In this document: piece by piece, positions 34,541 to 45,683 of the stretch
Position numbering within the stretch: position 1 is the first letter of the stretch
How the letters are laid out: every line of letters begins with the position of its first letter
NCBI GenBank assembly: GCA_032622095.1
Contig: CP136067.1
Location: 74,054,705 to 74,118,704 of the forward strand
Source: Siphonodentalium dalli
Lineage: Eukaryota > Mollusca > Scaphopoda > Gadilida > Siphonodentaliidae
Length of the DNA: 64,000 bases
Direction: 5' to 3'
Position numbers and translations under genes: made by a program
Notes under the pieces: generated by a model
Told to the model about the DNA's origin: nothing
Databases searched by the model: none
The model's input: only the letters and a program-made list of their open reading frames with translations

Positions 34541-35179
34541 ACCTCAGTCTAGTGTTCGGATAAAATCTAAAAATGTTTTTTTAGTTTTTGGAATTCACAA
34601 TAAATTTTAACCAGTCTGGATTTAATACACCATCGGTCAGGTATGAATTTATAAAGCCTAACTAATATTGCCATGTAATATTGCCATGTAACATGTAACT
34701 AATAACTTGGGACAGAGGAGAAATAATTCCTGCAAGTCAGCTACTGTCTACTAAACTATGTGCTCATTAAAAAAAAAATCAAGCCAATGTGTGTATTGGA
34801 TACTGAACTAACCATATTGTATATAATATTCATTGAAACAAATGAACTAAAATTATTATCTGATCTCAAATGAAGGTACCAAATCTACCCATATGTCATG
34901 CATGTGGCTAACATCTATCAGAAGGAATCGCCCCAAATTAAAAACAGACAAAATTGAGGCCAAAGTATGAATATATGTGTTTTCTAATACTAAATTTACA
35001 GTTCACCAGATCCAAATTCATATATTGCATGAATCCAGTACATTTTTCCTCCACTGGGCATTTTGTAACAGTATTACAAGTGTTACACATGTTGCAATTG
35101 TTTAGTTAGAGTATAATCCTTATTATCGGTGGATTTAGACTCCCCTTTAATAGCATATTATAAAGTGAGAACCACCCTG
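34541..35179. other. No recognised gene or repeat
   Basis: AT-rich, no extended open frame on either strand, no TIR or tandem structure that I could see. Confidence 0.3.
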
Positions 35180-35480
35180 TTTTAATAATAGATATCAGTG
35201 ATTTTGAGTTCGGTCAGACTCATTTTGGCAGAGTTATTGCCCTTTTTCAACATAGAATCATACATCGTGGGATGCATCTTTTGTACAAGCCTGTATTCCA
35301 TCATTTACCAGTCAATTTTTTAAAACCTGTGTACTTGCAATTTTGAGTTCTATCGGACTCATTTTGCAAGAGTTATTGCCCTTTTTCGATATAAAATCGT
35401 ACATCCTGGGACGCATATTTTGTCCGAGCCTGTATACTGTCACTTTCCAGTCAATTGTTTTTAAACTTGAAGGTGTGCAA
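35180..35480 (+). repeat. Two diverged cores with 'gagttattgccctttttc'
   Basis: 'ttttgagttcggtcagactc' (35200) and 'ttttgagttctatcggactc' (35343) are each followed by 'gagttattgccctttttc', 'atcctgggacgcat' and 'tgtccgagcctgta'. The period is about 145-150 bp. Confidence 0.6.
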
Positions 35481-37254
35481 ATATTTTAGTGAATATGCAC
35501 TTTGTATCATATTGGTGTAATCAAGTTATCATACAGTTTGTAGCATAAGGATCTGAAACACATAAATCCTTCAAACCTGCTACCTTCTTCGTCGGGGGGA
35601 CCATTTTGTCAGCGACCTTTTATTTATGATATTATTTTAACAATAATTTTCTTCATTTTCAAAAATAACCTTCAGGACCACTATCTACAATTTCGTTCCA
35701 TATGCTTGTCTCTATCATTATTTTTTTTATCTAATTTAAGTGTTTTATCACACTCCAAATACCACAAAATAAACCTGTGAATATCATTCTATACAATCTA
35801 CATTGTATAACTTCATAAGCTACCATTTATCTCAATCTAAATAGAATAAAAAAATTCTGCCTGAAAAGTGAACTTTGAATGAATAATAGCATGAATGATT
35901 ATATGCGATTGTTCAAGACTTTTATCAATCCCAAGAGATTGTGTCATTAACTCTTTCATCACTGAATATCATAGTTACTCATACCCCATAACCCTGAATA
36001 TCTGGCAATAATATTAAGAAAATAGTATGTGCATGCTATCTGCAATATACACCGTTATAGTAATTGGTACCTATAGTCGGATTCCTTATGTCATTTTGCA
36101 TTTTTGGTTTGTTAAAAGCGATCTGAAAACGGATTATGTATGCCTAGTAGGTGTGTTTTCGGGATTGACTTGTTTCCATTCTTGAATTTTGGCGGGTCGG
36201 CCTAAATCGAGGTCAACAACATTTAGAGAGCGTTTCGTATTTAATGAAAACGGTATATGGTGCCATCTGGCGTATGGTGATCAGTGCGATTTGAAACTTC
36301 TCCAAACTACTAGATATGACCATTACATGTATTTTTGAAAATTTTGATGTGATCGGTTCATTCTTGTTGGCTACAGTTGTGATCAAAATTTAACACTGAG
36401 CCCTATGGAGATTCTAGTACTTTGGATAGATGGCGCCATTTCGCGTATGATGATATTCGCGTACTGATATTCCTAAAAAATTCTAAGTATGAAACACAGA
36501 CGTAGTTTTAAAAGGAATGGATGTGATCAGATGATTCTTGCTGGCTACAGTTGCGATCAAAATTTAACACTTAACCCTATGGAGAATTTCGTGTTATGCT
36601 CAAACGTTGATTGTAATATCACTTATTGGCAATCGTGCGCAAATATATGAAGTTTAACACTCGTGTTTGACCCACTTTAACTATCCGTGATTTAATAGTT
36701 GCAACATATGATATAGTTATGCCTCAAGATACAGTAATTGGCAAAAGTAAGTGTCGAATGGTTTTGTAGTTTCAATAATATGCAGCCTGTTCAATCAAAT
36801 GAAAATATTCACAACAAGACTGTTCACGATGTGATTACATATTATATCATTGTTTTATTTGATACTTGTCTGTATGGTTGTCCACTGACTAGTTTTAAAA
36901 CCACATCGTTGATCATAACGGGATGTAGTGTCACAAATACACAGGTATAGATGGTAGTTGTTCGCGGTCATTAACTCAATCGTTGTCATAGGAGTCTATC
37001 CCACATGCACTGAGAGAATCTGTGTTTTCGCAGGATTTGTGCTACTGATAAACGGACATTTCGGTGCAACTGAGATCTTTACTATAGCGGTATAGGCTTT
37101 GCTTTCACGCTTCCCACGCCAGTTACATTTGACCAACTTCAGTGCAACGACTGAAACCCAACATTCAACATCAATATTCTGACCACAGTTAATCTCCACG
37201 CTTCGTGAATAGCTGTGAAAATCAAGTAAATTCGAATTTCCACTAGAGTAGAGC
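35481..37254. other. Mostly unassigned; one short duplication
   Basis: A phrase 'ggctacagttgtgatcaaaa' with 'tttaacactgagccctatgg' near 36368 is repeated near 36542 with changes (offset about 174 bp). A TTAACTCTTTCATCAC string at 35947 resembles a piggyBac-type end (see findings). No gene recognised. Confidence 0.35.
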
Positions 37255-37263
37255 TTAATGAGT

Positions 37264-38723
37264 CTCTAAAGTTCTTGAGCGGATGGTTCTGTATCAATTA
37301 AGGAATCATCTGAATAAAAACAATCTCAATGAACCTTTTCAGTCAGCTTATCGAAAGGACCACAGTACGGAAACTGCTTTAATTCGCATCACGAACGATC
37401 TACTGTGTGCCGCAGATGATGGCCTTGTCTCCGCCATAGCATTCCTCGACCTTTCAGCGGCATTCGATACGATTTGACCATCAGATTCTCACCCAACGCT
37501 TGCCAGATACATTTGGAGTTTCTAGCACAGTCCTCTCCTGGTTCACTTCTTATCTAACTGGTCGGACGCAAATTGTGGTGATTGGTGACGCGTGTTCGAA
37601 ATCGCGATCTATTCAATACGGTGTTCCACAGGGGTCAGTTCTGGGACCCGTTTTATATTCGTCATACACACAACCTCTCGGAAGCATAATAGCTGATAAC
37701 GGTATCAGCTACCACATGTATGCTGATGATACCCAGATGTTCATTTCTTTTAAGCAGTGCGATATAGACTTAAAACTCGCACATTTGCAGTCAGGGGTGA
37801 TGCAAGTCAAACAGTGGATGGAGGTGAACAAACTTCACATCAACGAGAACAAAACTGAACTAATGTTTTGTGGAACGGATCAGCATTTAAAAGCTATCAA
37901 GGTTACCTCCCTACGCATTGGCAAGGCCGACATCAAATTCTCAGATAACGCCAACAATTTAGGAGTGATTTTAGACAAAGGACTGTCCATGAAGTCCCAT
38001 ATAAACACACTGTGCAAGTCCTTATTTCTGGAACTTCGGCGTATTTCTCATATGCGATCACATCTGTCGGTAGAATCCACGAAGACTTTGATCTCTTCAT
38101 TTGTATTTTCACGACTGGATTATTGCAATGCTCTATTCGCTGGTCTGCCACAAGATCAATTGGCAAAGCTGCAGAGAATAATTAACATTTCGGCTCGCAT
38201 TGCTCTACGAAAACATAAATTTGACCACGTCACACCTCTTCTCGCGAAACTTCACTATCTTCCAATTGAAGCTCGAATTGATTATAAATGTGCCACTTTT
38301 TGTTATAAGAAATTCTCAAATGACATCACAAAGCCTTTGCCGGTTTATATTGACTCTATTCTCCATATGTACTCTCCGCCGTGCGAATTGTGATCAGAAG
38401 ATCTAAATCTGATGGCTGTTCCTAGACATGACTCGGAAAACTACAGAAGACGATCATTTGAATATCATGCTCCCTCCGTCTGGAATGGGCTACAGGCCGA
38501 CACAAAGAAAGCCGATACCATGGACACTTTTAAAACATTACTTAAATCGGAACTTTTCGAATTCTACTATGGAAACATCGTCCCTGAGAGTGATGCCTCT
38601 TAGTTCTGCATATGTTTATTACGTGACCCACTTGTATATTGCATATTTGTGCGTGAACTTGTGTTGTGGCCGAGCGCTTTGGGCCTTTTGGGAAAAGCGC
38701 TATATAAATGTTCTCTATTATTA
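37264..38723 (+). pseudogene. 5'-truncated L2-like LINE (RT to 3' end), TSD TTAATGAGT
   Basis: Starts inside RT (SKVLERMVLYQL, QSAYRKDHSTETALIRI, AFLDLSAAFDTI then stop/shift at about 37477), continues HYGI-equivalent text, YGVPQGSVLGPVLYSSYTQP, an intact YADD box (YHMYADDTQMFISF), a palm/thumb region (RLDYCNALFAGLP, HKFDHVTPLLAKLHYLP) and, after another shift at about 38395, a C-terminus ending WNGLQADTKKADTMDTF. The 3' UTR has the stem-like GAGCGCTTTGGGCC … AAGCGCTATATAAATG and a TTATTA tail, typical of L2-type ends. The 9-bp TSD TTAATGAGT is at 37255-37263 and 38724-38732. The N-terminal endonuclease is absent: a 5' truncation. Confidence 0.88.
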
Positions 38724-38732
38724 TTAATGAGT

Positions 38733-39932
38733 AAAATATGTATCAACCATAGATGCATGTTCCTGCATTCCGAGTAGGTGCTTAGTAACCGCTACTAATG
38801 AGCTATCGGGTCCGGTGGCAAAGTCTCCCGATCTTATAATGATCAGTGGCCTATGCAGAACATGGCTGCATATATAGTTTTAGACATGCATGTGCCCAAC
38901 TTTGAACAAAGCCAGCACCATGTGATTAGACACTGACTAAATTAAGGCAATACCAATAAATGATTAGTACACAATTGTGTTATTTGATTAGCAACCGTTG
39001 CTAACCTTAAATAAGACATCTGGTTCATTTTGACGACCAGGTATATCTCAAATTTCACATTTGGGTATTAACTGTATCGGTAACGCAAACGTTGAATTAC
39101 GACCCTATAAGCTATAATTGCAATTTCCAGTGAATTCCTGGTAATTTTCTAGACTAAGTTTCTCGATCTTATAATGATTAATAGCCCATGGGGCACAAAC
39201 ATGTACAGTTTCATATCTGTGTCACCATTTGAACATAACCAATACCATCTGACTATAGACACTATCTCATTTACGGGAAAATACCATGGCCGGTTCAAAG
39301 CCAAGTATATTATTGGGGGAGAACGATCCATTAAGCCTAAGTCGATGGTTTGTCACAACAGATGGAGTCATGATACATTATGAAGGATGATGGAAGGGTC
39401 CCCTTAACTATGTTCTTCGACACAGTATTGTCCCCGCACTGTGTCACTTGTATCTTACTGTGGTGTACTATATATAAGACCAAGCACATAATGCACATAT
39501 ATATCTTCTTATAAATAAATTATCTCTTAGTAAGTGTCCAGAGATGTCTTGCCTATTTATACTGACAATTTATTTTTATTCTTGTGGCAAAGTATTTTAG
39601 GGAGAGATTTGTTATGTTGACAAAGATGTTAATTTAGTATGTGAAACATGTATCCCGGGGGAGGTATCGAGTGGACGGAGAAAGTGTTTTCTTTATACTC
39701 TAATGAACATAATTTAAACTCCCAATTTGGATAAACCCGACCAGGAATTATAAAACAACCATCTATATAAGCCCAGCCTTATTTAGCAATAAACATGGAC
39801 CTGATAACATCTATTTGGCTAAACATATCATTGGCATATAGCTGAGTTGTTGTGGTTGTTACGTTGATGCTGGTCGGGTTTCTCCAAATTTAATACTAAA
39901 ACAGAATGTTCCATAAGCTACGGTGGCTGGTT
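38733..39932. other. Unassigned; diverged 321-bp-spaced duplication
   Basis: 'tctcccgatcttataatgat' at about 38825 and 'tctcgatcttataatgatt' at about 39161 head related blocks running about 110 bp (… 'ccagcaccatgtgatta'/'ccaataccatctgacta'). No gene recognised. Confidence 0.4.
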
Positions 39933-41096
39933 TAGGACATGAGAATTTGTTTTTTATTTCACGAAATACTAATTCGTGGCCACGAAATAACTAATTTGGT
40001 GGCCACAAAATACTAATTCGTGGCCAAGAAATAACTAATTCGTGGTCACGAAATACTAATTCGTGGCCACGAAATAACTGATTAACCTTTGCATATATAT
40101 CCAGATACTTTTCGGTATGGTTACACTGACTTGACGATGTTTTGGAAACAATGCGTACGATCGCAGAGTAGCTACTATAAACCCCTTATGGCGTGGGACC
40201 CGTGCTCTATGGGGGTATGGACGTCATATATAAACTGTATCCCAGAGAGAACGGGGAAACACAGGTCAGGTGGCTCCAAGACAAACTGACTATTCATTAG
40301 TTTTTACCACAAGGGATCGAATGGGAATGCCATTTCTCTCGGCATATTGGCCGATTGAAGTAAAATAAGGGGTTTTGTAGGGTGGGCCCAAAACAAGCTT
40401 ATAAATATTCACCCCTTTCAACCATACCGATCCAAAATGGTCGCCGCTCAGAATGGGTCAAAGGGGTACACATTATTTCTCGGTCACTTGACCGATATAG
40501 ATCAAATAAAGAGTGTTGTACCGTGGTTCACAAAGAAAGCTAAATTTTCACACCCTCAGCCCACTCGAGCGAAAATGATAACTGATCAGAGGGGTCCATA
40601 TATGGTACAATGCAACCCCCCCCCATTTTAGGTCGAATACAGTGTGTTGTATGGTGACCCCTGAGACAAACTAAATGTTCACCCGCTTTCACCATCCCCG
40701 ATCCAAAATGGCCACCCCAGATGCATGGGTTCAAATATGACACCTATACAATTTCTCGACCCCTTAACCGTGTGATGTGGTATAATTGGTGCTGTAGGGT
40801 GGCCCCCAAGATATACTGAATGTCGTGGGTGCCCATGTAACCCACCCCAGGACGGCGGCAACTTTGGATCGGGTTGGTGAAAGGGTGATTACTTAATTTG
40901 TTTTACGGGCCACCATGCAACACTCTTTATCTCAAATCGCCGTGGCTCATGCCAAGATGGTGGACAACTGCAACCAGATCATCTCTATCCGCTTCCATTA
41001 CAACAGTGACTGAGGATCGTATATCACAATTAGTTATTTCGTGGCCACGAATTAGTATTTCATGGCCACGCAATTAAAAAATATTCCCATGTCCTA
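39933..41096. mobile_element. TIR element with terminal blocks of the palindrome TTCGTGGCCACGAA
   Basis: Outer inverted ends TAGGACATGAGAATTTGTTT (39933) and, on the other strand from 41096, TAGGACATGGGAATATTTTT. Just inside both ends are repeated 14-bp perfect palindromes TTCGTGGCCACGAA alternating with 'ataactaa'/'atactaa': about five on the left (39957-40080) and two on the right (41035-41078). The inner 950 bp contain diverged repeats ('ccgatccaaaatgg', 'aataaagagtgttgta') and no transposase. A TA duplication would fit the ends but is not proven. Confidence 0.65.
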
Positions 41097-42920
41097 CAAG
41101 TTTTGACTGACACTTACATAAATATGACTTCCATATTTGTTAGCAGACAACTCCGTATTATGCGGTACTTCGTCCTGGCAATAAATATTAATTTTGTCAA
41201 TTGATGAAAAAACACCATCAATCAATTTTACAACGGCATCCTGAAACTTTAGTCTTGATAAACATTGCATTTGTATAGTAGTGGACATTATCACTGAAGC
41301 ACGTGATTGTGATGTATATGATTGATGTGAACCACATTTTTTCAACTACTGTATCTGACTATATTGCATGTTAATTTTGATAAATTACATGTAGTTACGA
41401 TAGATTACACGTAAGAGCCATGCATATATGATAGCCATTAAGTTCCACCACTGTGAACGTTTGAGTAAATTGTCAAACTCTCTATAGGATCCAACGTTAG
41501 TTTTGTTCGCAACTGTGGTACTGTACCAGCGGAGACTTATCTGACGACACCATTCTCAAAAATACATTTCAGAGTCATACTTGACATATGTGCACAATTT
41601 CAACTTGCACAATTCATGAAAAGGCTAATCGTGTTAGTTAATATCTGTATAATCAGGAAACGCTCTTTAAATTTTTAAAACCGTCCAAACAATTTGTTTC
41701 CACTAAAATGTCAGACTGGAACAAGTAGACTCTGAAAGTATTCTGCCATATTTGATACTTTTGTTAATTTCAACAAGAAACAGTCAACCAGAAGGTTAGT
41801 TATGAGGATTAATATTTGTATAATAAGCAAACGCTCTTTAAATTCTTAAAACAGTCCAAAAACCTTTTTTTTCCAATAAAATTTCAACTGGACACAGGTA
41901 AACTCTGAAAGTAGACAGGATGTTGATAAATAAACCGTTCGCATGTCGTCGTAGACAATCCGAAATGGCGCGACCGTTGTTTTCGACCAAAGGAATCTGA
42001 CTTGTGAAATCAGCGAGGGTGGGGGTAGGGGTAGCTTTTCTGCGATATCTTTACCAAAAATCGATGTATCGAAGTTTTGTTTGTGGCATATGATCAAGAT
42101 ATCCTTGTAGATTGTTTATGTTCGTTCATATGTGATATAGCTCATTTTAAGAATATACAATACCTTAATATTTGGGAAAGAAAATTGAAAATGCAGTCAT
42201 AAATGCAATTCGTCTGATGATTTTTGATAAAATTCCACATTAAGATATGTAATTAAGTAATTTGTGGTAAGATCTCCCCATGTTTTTCGATTTCCAAGAA
42301 CAAAGAAAGCCACTTACCAAACTTGCTATGCGTAATAGCATGTTTTTATTGCCAGGTGGACGGGAAAAAAATAGAGGGGTACACAAACAAAAGCCCCACA
42401 CAAACCTGTTTCCACTAAAATATCAAGCTGGAAACAGGTAGATTCTGAAAATAGACACACTGGTGGTATAGAAACTGTTCTTATATCGCTTTTAACATTC
42501 CGAAAACGCGCGACCATTTTTTGCGACATAAGGAATCTGACTACTATGGCAATCTATATATTGTCCTGTTCGGGTGATATTGAAGTATCAAATGAGATAG
42601 TTTGTGTGACTGTCAACTCATCTTGTTAAGTAATTTCAGGTAAAAATAGGTGACAACAGGTAACATTTAGGTACAGTTGCTATTTACATTATTTTTCTGC
42701 TATTGGTGGCACAATATGAGTACTACACCTCTCATATATATATTTATGATTATGTTTTACTAAATCTCTGGGGACATACAGTCCATTTGCCTGTGATTTA
42801 CTGCGCTGTAATAACAGGTGAAATACACCTGTATGCATTTAAAAGTTCACAAATACAAGCCATACCATTTGCAATTGTTTTATTCCATATTCAATTTAAT
42901 TTGGGACTTACCATAACCTT
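41097..42920. other. Unassigned with diverged tandem segments
   Basis: 'cgctctttaaatttttaaaa' at 41662 and 'cgctctttaaattcttaaaa' at 41831 head similar blocks that include 'ttccactaaaatgtcagact' and 'agactctgaaagta'. A third partial block is near 42408. The spacing of the first two is about 169 bp. Minus-strand frames here show no recognised domain. Confidence 0.4.
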
Positions 42921-43220
42921 TTATATTATACATGTACTTGCAATTGCAATGGACCATTTTATGTGGTGCAAGCAAAACAGTGGTAGATTATAATCCTCAT
43001 TATCACTGTCACATTCTCCACAAGATATATTACTTTTATTACTTTCATGTTCTGAATGGCTAGAGTAATCACTTTCATCTATATCCTGAACACTATTATG
43101 AGAGACATGCTGTTTTTCTGGAGACTTGCTAACATCACACAATATATCAAATGCACAAACATAAAAACTCTCAAAGAGTTCATCCTCAGAAAACTCGTCT
43201 ACATCGCTATCACCCAACAT
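42921..43220 (-). CDS. Small acidic ORF, possibly the N-terminus of a piggyBac-like transposase
   Basis: A 99-codon minus-strand frame begins MLGDSDVDEFSEDELFES and is very rich in Asp, Glu and Ser (DIDESDYSSHSEHESNKS). Such acidic N-termini are common in piggyBac-type transposases. The frame starts about 250 bp inside a TTAA-flanked end (43473-43476) that reads CTCTTTCATCACGGCAGCCC on the same strand. The DDE catalytic core was not found downstream, so if the assignment is right it is a remnant. It could equally be an unrelated spurious ORF. Confidence 0.35.
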   Translation of the reverse strand: MLGDSDVDEFSEDELFESFYVCAFDILCDVSKSPEKQHVSHNSVQDIDESDYSSHSEHESNKSNISCGECDSDNEDYNLPLFCLHHIKWSIAIASTCII

Positions 43221-43380
43221 GTTGAATAATTGTGTTTGCTTTGTATATGCCTGTTAGAATGTAATAAAACAGGTTTCTCTTGAATGTACATAAAACCAAT
43301 TACATACATTTCCTGTCTATGCTCCAGATCAAGATATACTTTAATTTCCATATGTTTGAAATAAAAAAACATTTTAAACC

Positions 43381-43476
43381 CAGGATTCCTGTGTTTGACC
43401 GCTACAGCGGGCTGCCGTGATGAAGCGTAATTTTTAATCTGCCCGCTACAGCGGGCTGCCGTGATGAAAGAGTTAA
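43381..43476 (-). repeat. Possible piggyBac-type terminus with duplicated GC palindrome
   Basis: From 43476 on the minus strand: TTAA, CTCTTTCATCACGGCAGCCC, then the palindrome CCCGCTGTAGCGGG. The 'catcacggcagcccgctgta' block then repeats about 53 bp further in. TTAA followed by CYC-TTTCA resembles the ends of the element at 177-2221. Confidence 0.5.
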
Positions 43477-43544
43477 ATATGATGATATAGTCAAAGTTGA
43501 AGCCATTGTAGTGCCATAGAACGGTCATTGGAAAAGTTGGGAAA

Positions 43545-43800
43545 AGCTCGGAAACAACATTGGCAAAGTTTTTAAAAGTTACTTTTAATACTCATCCAAG
43601 GTTTTGGTTGTGCTCGGTTAAATTTTCCAAGGTATTCCAAGATTTCACGATTTAAAACTTTCCAATATAGCCCCAAGGATTTCCAAGGTTTTCCAATGTC
43701 TTATATCCTAGGATATCCACGGAATTCCAAGGAAGTTTCCTAATTTATCCAAGGTTTAATTCCAAGGATATTCTAGGAATTCCATGGATATCCTAGGAAA
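43545..43800. repeat. CCAAGG/TCCTAGGA-rich degenerate repeat
   Basis: Repeated 'ttccaaggtattcc'-like and 'atatcctaggaa'-like words, related to 30090-30330. Strong self-pairing of short words. Confidence 0.6.
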
Positions 43801-44290
43801 ATTTCACAAGGGTGCCCAGGTCTGGATATATTGCATTTCATAACATAATAATATCAAATACATGAAAAAAAATTACAATTGGTCATTGGTGGGTGGGGGA
43901 GGGGAATACACATGGGGGAACATACCCAGGGATGGTGGCAGAGTGGATACCTAGGGTGGAGATTTTGTATCAAAATTTTCAGCACACAACTTCATTCTTT
44001 CATATAAATTATATGTAGAATAAACTGTTATTGGTAGAATAATTCAGGTTTATTCTTCAGGTATTAATTTGAGATGAACGAAGAACTAAAATATTTTTTT
44101 AGCTTAATACTAAGATATCAGTCTGAAATGGTGAAATAAGCGCATAGAACTGATAGTTCTTTATCGTTCATTCTCTAATTTCAGGAGGAGAATATGAGGT
44201 CATTACTATACCCGGATTAATGAAACATGGGCTCCAAAGAGGTATGTATAGTGAATTTTCATCAGAGATTGTTAGCTCATTTTATAAGTC
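43801..44290. other. No recognised gene or repeat
   Basis: Contains a G-rich patch (43887-43925) and AT-rich sequence. No supported feature. Confidence 0.3.
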
Positions 44291-44800
44291 AACATTAAAC
44301 TTTTGTGGCTAGCTTTGATCGAAAAAGTCCTCTAGTTTTTATCCTGTAGACACTTTACGCATAACGCGATAACTCAAACATTTTCTATCCGATTGGAACC
44401 AAATTGTTTATATGGGATTCTCAGGCCAAAATACAGATCGAGTTCAAACATGGGTTTGATCCGAGTTATTTTTACAGTGTTATGTCCCTTTTTCAACTTA
44501 GAATTCACGCATTCTGCCATTTTTATCTGATTGGAACCAAATTTGGTATATGAATTTCACAGCCCCAAATACAGATCAAGTTCGAATATGGGTTTGATCC
44601 GATTTATTTTAAAGGAGTTATGACCCTTTTTTCGAAGAATTTTTTTTAAATGATGTTTTATAGATTGAACTCCTTGCTCAATTTAACCAAAAAAAAATGA
44701 TTATAACTTTTTTGTTAACTTAATATAATAATAAAAAAAAAATTATGAAAAAAAAAACAAAAAATTGTCATTGACACTTTCATTTGTTTGAATTTTATAG
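44291..44800 (+). repeat. Cores with 'gttatgtccctttttcaac', ending in a 'tgtcattgacactttcat' 3' end
   Basis: Two units: 'ataactcaaacattttctat' … 'aaatacagatcgagttc' … 'gttatgtccctttttcaac', repeated at about 44515-44630. After an A-rich stretch the text 'ttgtcattgacactttcatt' (44764-44784) matches the 3' end of TAGCTCAAC elements, so this is a 5'-truncated copy of a related family. Confidence 0.6.
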
Positions 44801-45440
44801 CATTAATTAGGTGTGATGTCCTGTTTTGAAAATAAGAAGACTTATTGCAATAGTTGCATGTAATATAATCATATCAATAAATTACCAACATCAAATATCC
44901 ATAGTATATGAGAGTACGTTTAATAGATATCATTCCAAGTGAAATATGTTATTAATTTAGTGATGACATATGGTTCAGAGCTCTAGGGGTAGTCAGATGA
45001 AGGTAAAGATAAACAACTGCTCACTGGCTGGCAAAGTAACGTTTATTACGTCAATGTAGCTTTATTAGGTTAGTACCACTTTTATGACGTAATTTGATAT
45101 GCAAATTGCGCAGGTAACTATAGGGACGTCAACTGGCCTTAATGACGTCATTGTGAGTTCAGAACATTTTATTGTGTATAATTCCTGATAATTCACTAAA
45201 ATAATATCTATAAATACTCAGAACAAGGTCTGCTTATCATAAATGTAAAAATGCCAACGAACTATTTCGCTCTTAGCTGCACTCCGTTTTTCCCACGTCA
45301 TGAATGCTAATTGGTTTGCTTGACCTAATAAATGTAATGGCGTCATCGAAATAACGAATGTAAAATTGAGGAAAATGACAGATTTACCTCACAAAAGGCA
45401 ACTTTTGTGCGTTTGCCTTTTGTGCGATGGATAAATAAAA
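44801..45440. other. Unassigned
   Basis: Several 'gacgtca' words (45050-45160) and a small inverted pair 'aaaaggcaac…gtttgccttttgtg' at 45404-45427. No gene supported. Confidence 0.3.
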
Positions 45441-45574
45441 TATGTAGCTAATGTCGACTGTTTATATCCGCTCGGGGGATTTGGCATCTATTGGACTCGG
45501 CAGAGCCTCGCCCAATAGATGCTCAAATCCCCCTCACGGACATAAACAATTTAAGCAACAACACTAGCTACATA
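45441..45574. mobile_element. Short hairpin MITE (134 bp)
   Basis: Ends TATGTAGCT (45441) and AGCTACATA (45574). Inner paired segments are TTTATATCCG/CGGACATAAA, GGGGATTT/AAATCCCC and CATCTATTGG/CCAATAGATG around a loop 'actcggcagagcctcgc'. The whole unit folds back on itself. I cannot assign a superfamily; flanks are AT-rich, so a TSD is not distinguishable. Confidence 0.65.
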
Positions 45575-45683
45575 TTCTATATATATTAACCCTTCAGACA
45601 CATGCTTTCAATTTGATATTAAAATAATGGCTTATAGCCAATATCATTTTTCTATTCAGTAGATAAATTTACATGACTATTGT

